Assembly (NCBI GenBank): GCA_017558555.1
Contig: JAFYUJ010000100.1
Span: forward strand, 1-36,894
Direction of reading: 5' to 3'
Source: Akkermansia sp.
Lineage (GTDB): Bacteria; Verrucomicrobiota; Verrucomicrobiia; Verrucomicrobiales; Akkermansiaceae
DNA: 36,894 bases
Both the position numbers and the translations under genes were made by a program. Of the stretch, positions 34,137 through 36,894 are shown piece by piece; within the stretch, counting starts at the first letter, position 1, and every line of letters starts with the position of its first letter. The notes beneath the pieces are model-generated. The model was given only the letters and a program-made list of their open reading frames with translations. It did not search any database and was not told the origin of the DNA.

Positions 34137-34808
34137 TTAGTGAAGGAGGCCCGTCAGGAAGGCAGCCGGGATGGAGATGAAAGCACCGCACACCACAATG
34201 CCGAAGAGCACGGCGATGATGTTGTAGAGGGGGCGCACCTTGCGAGTGGCAAGACCAAAGGTCTGCAGGACGGACTGCACACCGTGGCGCACGTGCATGA
34301 ACAAGCAGCAGATGGCTACGATGTAGAAAGCAGAGCACCAGGGGTTGGTGAATGCAGCCTTGATGTGGTCATAGCAGTTGGCGGGGTCACCGTTGAAGGT
34401 GAGCTGCCACAGGTGGAATGCCAGGAAGCACAGAATCATGACGCCGGTCAGAACCATCGTGCGGGAGGAAAGTGTAGCCTTGAGCGTACCTTCCTTCTGG
34501 TAGTGGGTGCGAGCGTTGTAGTTCTCGTACTTCAGCACCAGTGTCAGCACAATGTGGATGAGGGCAACAGCCAACAGACCAAGGCGAATAGCCCAGAGCA
34601 ACCATGCGGGCATGGAGTGCAGGCCGGTGGCGTAGAAGTCAATCCAAGAGGTGCCGCCTTCGCCTGCGCAACCACCGTAGATGGTCATGTTGCCGGCCAG
34701 GTGACCCACCAGGAACAGGAGAAGACACGAACCCGTGAGAGCCACAAGAATCTTGCGGCCAATCGAGGACGTGACGAATTTGCATGCTGTGGTGATAATA
34801 TCGTTCAT
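34137..34808 (-). CDS. sdhC: Succinate dehydrogenase cytochrome b558-type membrane subunit
   Basis: This 223-residue protein has five to six predicted membrane helices (starting around 18, 65, 105, 150 and 195). It is the single fused anchor of the b558 family in place of separate SdhC and SdhD. Histidines at GHLAG, LIHIVLT, FHLWQ and HVRHGV are suited to bind two b hemes. It exchanges electrons with menaquinone at the inner membrane. It is the first gene of the operon, with the promoter at 34835-34863. Its need for heme b fits the Ahb-like gene elsewhere in the window, though the link is only circumstantial. Confidence 0.93.
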   Translation of the reverse strand: MNDIITTACKFVTSSIGRKILVALTGSCLLLFLVGHLAGNMTIYGGCAGEGGTSWIDFYATGLHSMPAWLLWAIRLGLLAVALIHIVLTLVLKYENYNARTHYQKEGTLKATLSSRTMVLTGVMILCFLAFHLWQLTFNGDPANCYDHIKAAFTNPWCSAFYIVAICCLFMHVRHGVQSVLQTFGLATRKVRPLYNIIAVLFGIVVCGAFISIPAAFLTGLLH

Positions 34809-34834
34809 ATGCGCAATAACGTCTTTGCGGGTCT

Positions 34835-34863
34835 ACTCTACCCTATTCGGCTCGAAAAGGCAA
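34835..34863 (-). promoter_or_regulatory. Promoter of sdhCAB
   Basis: TTGCCT (34863-34858), a 17-nt spacer and TAGAGT (34840-34835) on the minus strand, 26 nt before the ATG at 34808. No Fnr- or ArcA-type site was recognised. Confidence 0.6.
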
Positions 34864-34894
34864 GCACCAAGTTCCGCTAAAGCCTGAAAAATGC

Positions 34895-35533
34895 TCAATT
34901 TGAACTGCCGGGCAGGAGCAGCAGGATGGCAAAGATTGCCAGCAGCAGAGAGAAGATGGTGTCGATGCTTCTTGTGTGGCGCAAATAGACTCCGCGGATA
35001 GGCTGCCATTGCAATAGTGTACTCCACAGCACCCATCCCCCTAAACTGGCGATTTGCAGGCTCAGAACCAGAGCAAATGTGTACCATGTGTGCTGCGCTG
35101 CGTAGAGTTGCAGGGGGCCCAGGGCAAGTCCACAGATGAAGAGAGTGCACTTGGGGTTGAGGATATTGCACAGGAAGCCTTGCCACATCAGGGCCGGAAG
35201 GGGGGCTTTGGTGCCTTGTGGCGCGTTGAGCTGCACTTGTTGTGTTTGCGGGCGCTTGGGCATGATTTTCCAAGCCAGGTACAACAGCCAGCAGGATGCA
35301 GCCACCAGCACCCAGTAACTCCAGCTCTGTTGCATGACCCAGGAGCCGGCTGCGCATACGGCGAGTGTTTGCAGGAAAAATCCCAGGGTAATACCGGCGC
35401 CCACGGCATACCCGGCTCTCTTGCCTTGTGCCAGAGCGGTGCGGAAGACGAAGAAAACATCCGGTCCCGGGCTGAGCTGCGAGACGATGAGCAGAGCTCC
35501 TATGGAGACAAGGCTGAGGATGGCTTCACTCAT
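34895..35533 (-). CDS. LysE/RhtB family amino acid exporter
   Basis: This 212-residue inner-membrane protein has about six hydrophobic segments. The N-terminus SIGALLIVSQLSPGPDVFFVFRTALAQGKRAGYAVGAGITLG is the family signature (PGPDxxxVxxxxLxxGxRxGxxxxxG). Substrates in this family are amino acids such as threonine, homoserine, lysine or leucine; which one cannot be said. Its start overlaps the stop of the YhaM-like gene by 4 bases (ATGA), so the two are translationally coupled from the promoter at 36577-36605. No terminator was found before the sdh promoter. Confidence 0.9.
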   Translation of the reverse strand: MSEAILSLVSIGALLIVSQLSPGPDVFFVFRTALAQGKRAGYAVGAGITLGFFLQTLAVCAAGSWVMQQSWSYWVLVAASCWLLYLAWKIMPKRPQTQQVQLNAPQGTKAPLPALMWQGFLCNILNPKCTLFICGLALGPLQLYAAQHTWYTFALVLSLQIASLGGWVLWSTLLQWQPIRGVYLRHTRSIDTIFSLLLAIFAILLLLPGSSN

Positions 35534-36570
35534 GCCGTTGTGGAATCTGATTCGAACGCGGCCAGGGGGGTGACCAAATTACCGGCCAGGGGCTTTTTGC
35601 CTTGGCGGATGTGTGTGGAGAGAGCCGGTGCTGTTTCGTAGCCACAGCGCATCATTTCCAATTTGGCATCCAGGTTGTCGGCATGGTTGAGTGCGAGAGC
35701 TTCGGGGGTTTTGGGAACCACCGGTGAGCCGAATTCCAGACAGCCGTGGTGCGATGCGACCAGATGCAGCAAATGCAGGCGCACTTGATCTGTGGCGGGC
35801 TCCAAATCTTCCCATGCGGCTTTGCGCTCATCGGTGAGGAGACGCGTCCACAATTTGTTGATGACCTCGATGCCCAGAGAAATATGCCCCAACAGTTCGC
35901 CTGTGTCGGAGTAAGGCATGGCAAGTCCGTGTTCGGGATAGGCGTTTTCCCACATTTTACCGCAGTCGTGGAAGAGGGCTCCAGCCAGAAGCAAATCGCG
36001 GTTCAACTGGGGGTAGGCGGTGCAAAAGGCTGCCGCAGCGCGCATCACCCCGGCAGTGTGCTCCACCAAACCGCCACGGCGTGCGTGGTGTACGCTGCGC
36101 GCGGCTCCGGCTCGGCGGAAACGGGACTCAAAGTTCTCCAGCAGGGCGCGGCTCAGGTGGCTCAGTCGCGGGTCTTGCAGGCTGTCAACCAAATCGCAGA
36201 TGCAATCCCAATCTTCCTCCTGGCGCTGGGCCAGTTCTGCTCCACCGGTCATCATGATGTGTTCTTCTTCCGGTGAGAGGGGGCGTATATCCACATCTGT
36301 GGCTTCGATGCCGTAGGGGGTATTTTGCCAGGTAGCGGTGACAGCGATGCAATCTTCATCGTTCAATGCCATGAAAGCTGGGTACCACATGGCGTTGTCC
36401 CACACCTTGATGGTGAGCGTGCTTGCCACATCTGCCAGGTTTACTTCCAGATAAGGACGGCCTGTCTTGGTGGTTTTGATCGTTTTTCGGGTCAGTTGGA
36501 CAAAAACGGTACCATAGCCTGGCTCGTCAGATATCAGATGTTGCAGCTGGGAGATACTATCGTATTGCAC
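35530..36570 (-). CDS. YhaM-like 3'-5' exoribonuclease (OB fold plus HD domain)
   Basis: This 346-residue protein has an N-terminal OB-type domain (about 15-95: VFVQLTRKTIKTTKTGRPYLEVNLAD) and an HD phosphohydrolase domain. SVHHARRGGLVEHTAGVM gives the first His, GALFHDCGKM the HD pair, then GHISLG, VASHHG and ALNHADNLDAKLE the later metal ligands. This order matches YhaM/Cbf1 exonucleases that trim RNA or single-stranded DNA. It starts with GTG at 36570, supported by a promoter whose -10 ends exactly 6 nt before it. The product could also be a nucleotide phosphohydrolase; no substrate evidence is present. Confidence 0.85.
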   Translation of the reverse strand: MQYDSISQLQHLISDEPGYGTVFVQLTRKTIKTTKTGRPYLEVNLADVASTLTIKVWDNAMWYPAFMALNDEDCIAVTATWQNTPYGIEATDVDIRPLSPEEEHIMMTGGAELAQRQEEDWDCICDLVDSLQDPRLSHLSRALLENFESRFRRAGAARSVHHARRGGLVEHTAGVMRAAAAFCTAYPQLNRDLLLAGALFHDCGKMWENAYPEHGLAMPYSDTGELLGHISLGIEVINKLWTRLLTDERKAAWEDLEPATDQVRLHLLHLVASHHGCLEFGSPVVPKTPEALALNHADNLDAKLEMMRCGYETAPALSTHIRQGKKPLAGNLVTPLAAFESDSTTA

Positions 36571-36576
36571 GTATGT

Positions 36577-36605
36577 AGTCTACACCTTGCATGGGGATTC
36601 GTCAA
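36577..36605 (-). promoter_or_regulatory. Leaderless promoter of the YhaM-like gene
   Basis: TTGACG (36605-36600), a 17-nt spacer and TAGACT (36582-36577) on the minus strand, exactly 6 nt before the GTG at 36570. This supports GTG as start. Confidence 0.72.
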
Positions 36606-36643
36606 CTTCTTTCCTTCCGCCGCTTGGTGATTCTACCGGGACA

Positions 36644-36678
36644 AAGAAAATCCCCCGCAGGTGAGCACCTTGCGGGGG
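36644..36678 (-). terminator. Intrinsic terminator of the partial repeat gene
   Basis: Stem CCCCCGCA (36652-36659) with TGCGGGGG (36671-36678), extended by further pairs inside, followed on the minus strand by ATTTTCTTTG. Confidence 0.88.
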
Positions 36679-36701
36679 CGGGAGAAAGATTTTTGCCGAA
36701 A

Positions 36702-36894
36702 TCAGGCTGCCGGCGTTTCGGCGGGAGCGGGTTCCTCAGCCACGGGGGCGGGAGCTGGCTCAGCAGCGGGAGCGGGTTCCTCAGCCACGGGGGCGGGAGC
36801 AGGCTCAGCAGCGGGAGCGGGTTCCTCAGCCACAGGGGCGGGAGCGGGCTCAGCAGCGGGAGCGGGTTCCTCAGCCACAGGGGCGGGAGCGGGC
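36702..36894 (-). CDS. C-terminal part of a protein with 15-residue Pro/Ala/Glu repeats (partial)
   Basis: A minus-strand frame enters from the window edge and ends in TGA at 36704-36702. It encodes repeats of PAPAPVAEEPAPAAE (15 residues, 45 bp) and closes with EEPAPAETPAA. At least three full copies are visible and the array goes on beyond the edge. The sequence is Pro/Ala-rich, acidic and probably disordered, as in linkers of secreted or envelope-spanning proteins. The rest of the protein, and thus its function, lies outside the window. The terminator follows 23 nt later. Confidence 0.8.
   Translation of the reverse strand, partial: PAPAPVAEEPAPAAEPAPAPVAEEPAPAAEPAPAPVAEEPAPAAEPAPAPVAEEPAPAETPAA
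36731..36894 (-). repeat. 45-bp tandem repeat, at least 3.6 copies
   Basis: The marker GTTCCTCAGCCAC recurs at 36731, 36776, 36821 and 36866, an exact 45-bp period with only a few silent or near-silent differences between copies. The array is cut by the window end. Confidence 0.95.

Noticed and set aside
36731..36894. Possible CRISPR array from the regular 45-bp period
   Set aside because: The repeats are contiguous with no unique spacers, and they translate in one frame into Pro/Ala/Glu units.

Overview
The window looks like chromosomal DNA of a Gram-negative, fermentative or microaerobic bacterium of the Planctomycetota-Verrucomicrobiota-Chlamydiota group, most likely a relative of Akkermansia. 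This is inferred from family content: lipid A (lpxB) and lipoprotein genes, a three-gene fused-cytochrome-b SDH/FRD operon (C-A-B), an Asn/Gln-rich Rho, an RRM protein and a near absence of Shine-Dalgarno (SD) sites. No rRNA or marker search could be run. GC is moderately high, except for AT-rich stretches around the mobile elements and glycosyltransferases.

Layout. 1-4008: minus-strand envelope genes, namely a promoter-psd-glycosyltransferase unit and an operon of two L,D-transpeptidases plus a small lipoprotein. 4177-9990: translation and transcription genes (dus, rho, yebC, tRNA-Pro, rpsB-tsf) and a 97-residue orphan. 9994-10434: rlmH. 10513-14868: an AT-rich accessory island with an IS30-family element, a glycan-related gene, a decayed ISAs1-family transposase and a GT4 glycosyltransferase. 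15169-22757: a LOG-family gene, then a minus-strand series leuS, a heptad-repeat secreted protein, aroB, an M29 aminopeptidase and a metallophosphoesterase. 22893-26047: ispE, a two-domain siroheme-decarboxylase-like protein and lpxB. 26055-28439: rpoZ-smpB-nnr. 28670-31272: ssb, an RRM protein and a GT2 glycosyltransferase. 31346-34808: sdhCAB. 34895-36570: a YhaM-like nuclease and a RhtB/LysE transporter. The window ends in a 45-bp-repeat coding region of a protein that continues beyond the edge.

Regulation. Many genes have a recognisable sigma70-type promoter (TTGnnn, 16-17 nt, TAnnnT). In several (aroB, ispE, lpxB, the YhaM-like gene) the -10 hexamer ends exactly 6 nt before the start codon. 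In psd, rlmH, leuS, dus and probably the LOG gene it ends 7-11 nt before. These transcripts should be leaderless or nearly so. Only a few genes (rpsB, ssb, the L,D-transpeptidase operon, the two island glycosyltransferases) have longer leaders. Ten intrinsic terminators fix most transcription-unit ends.

The most unusual points are the leaderless promoter geometry, the fused AhbA/AhbB-like protein coupled to ispE, the heptad-repeat protein after leuS, the matching promoters and overlapping upstream ORFs of the two island glycosyltransferase genes, and the misplaced perfect SD before ssb. I did not find CRISPR, toxin-antitoxin, phage or obvious defence genes.
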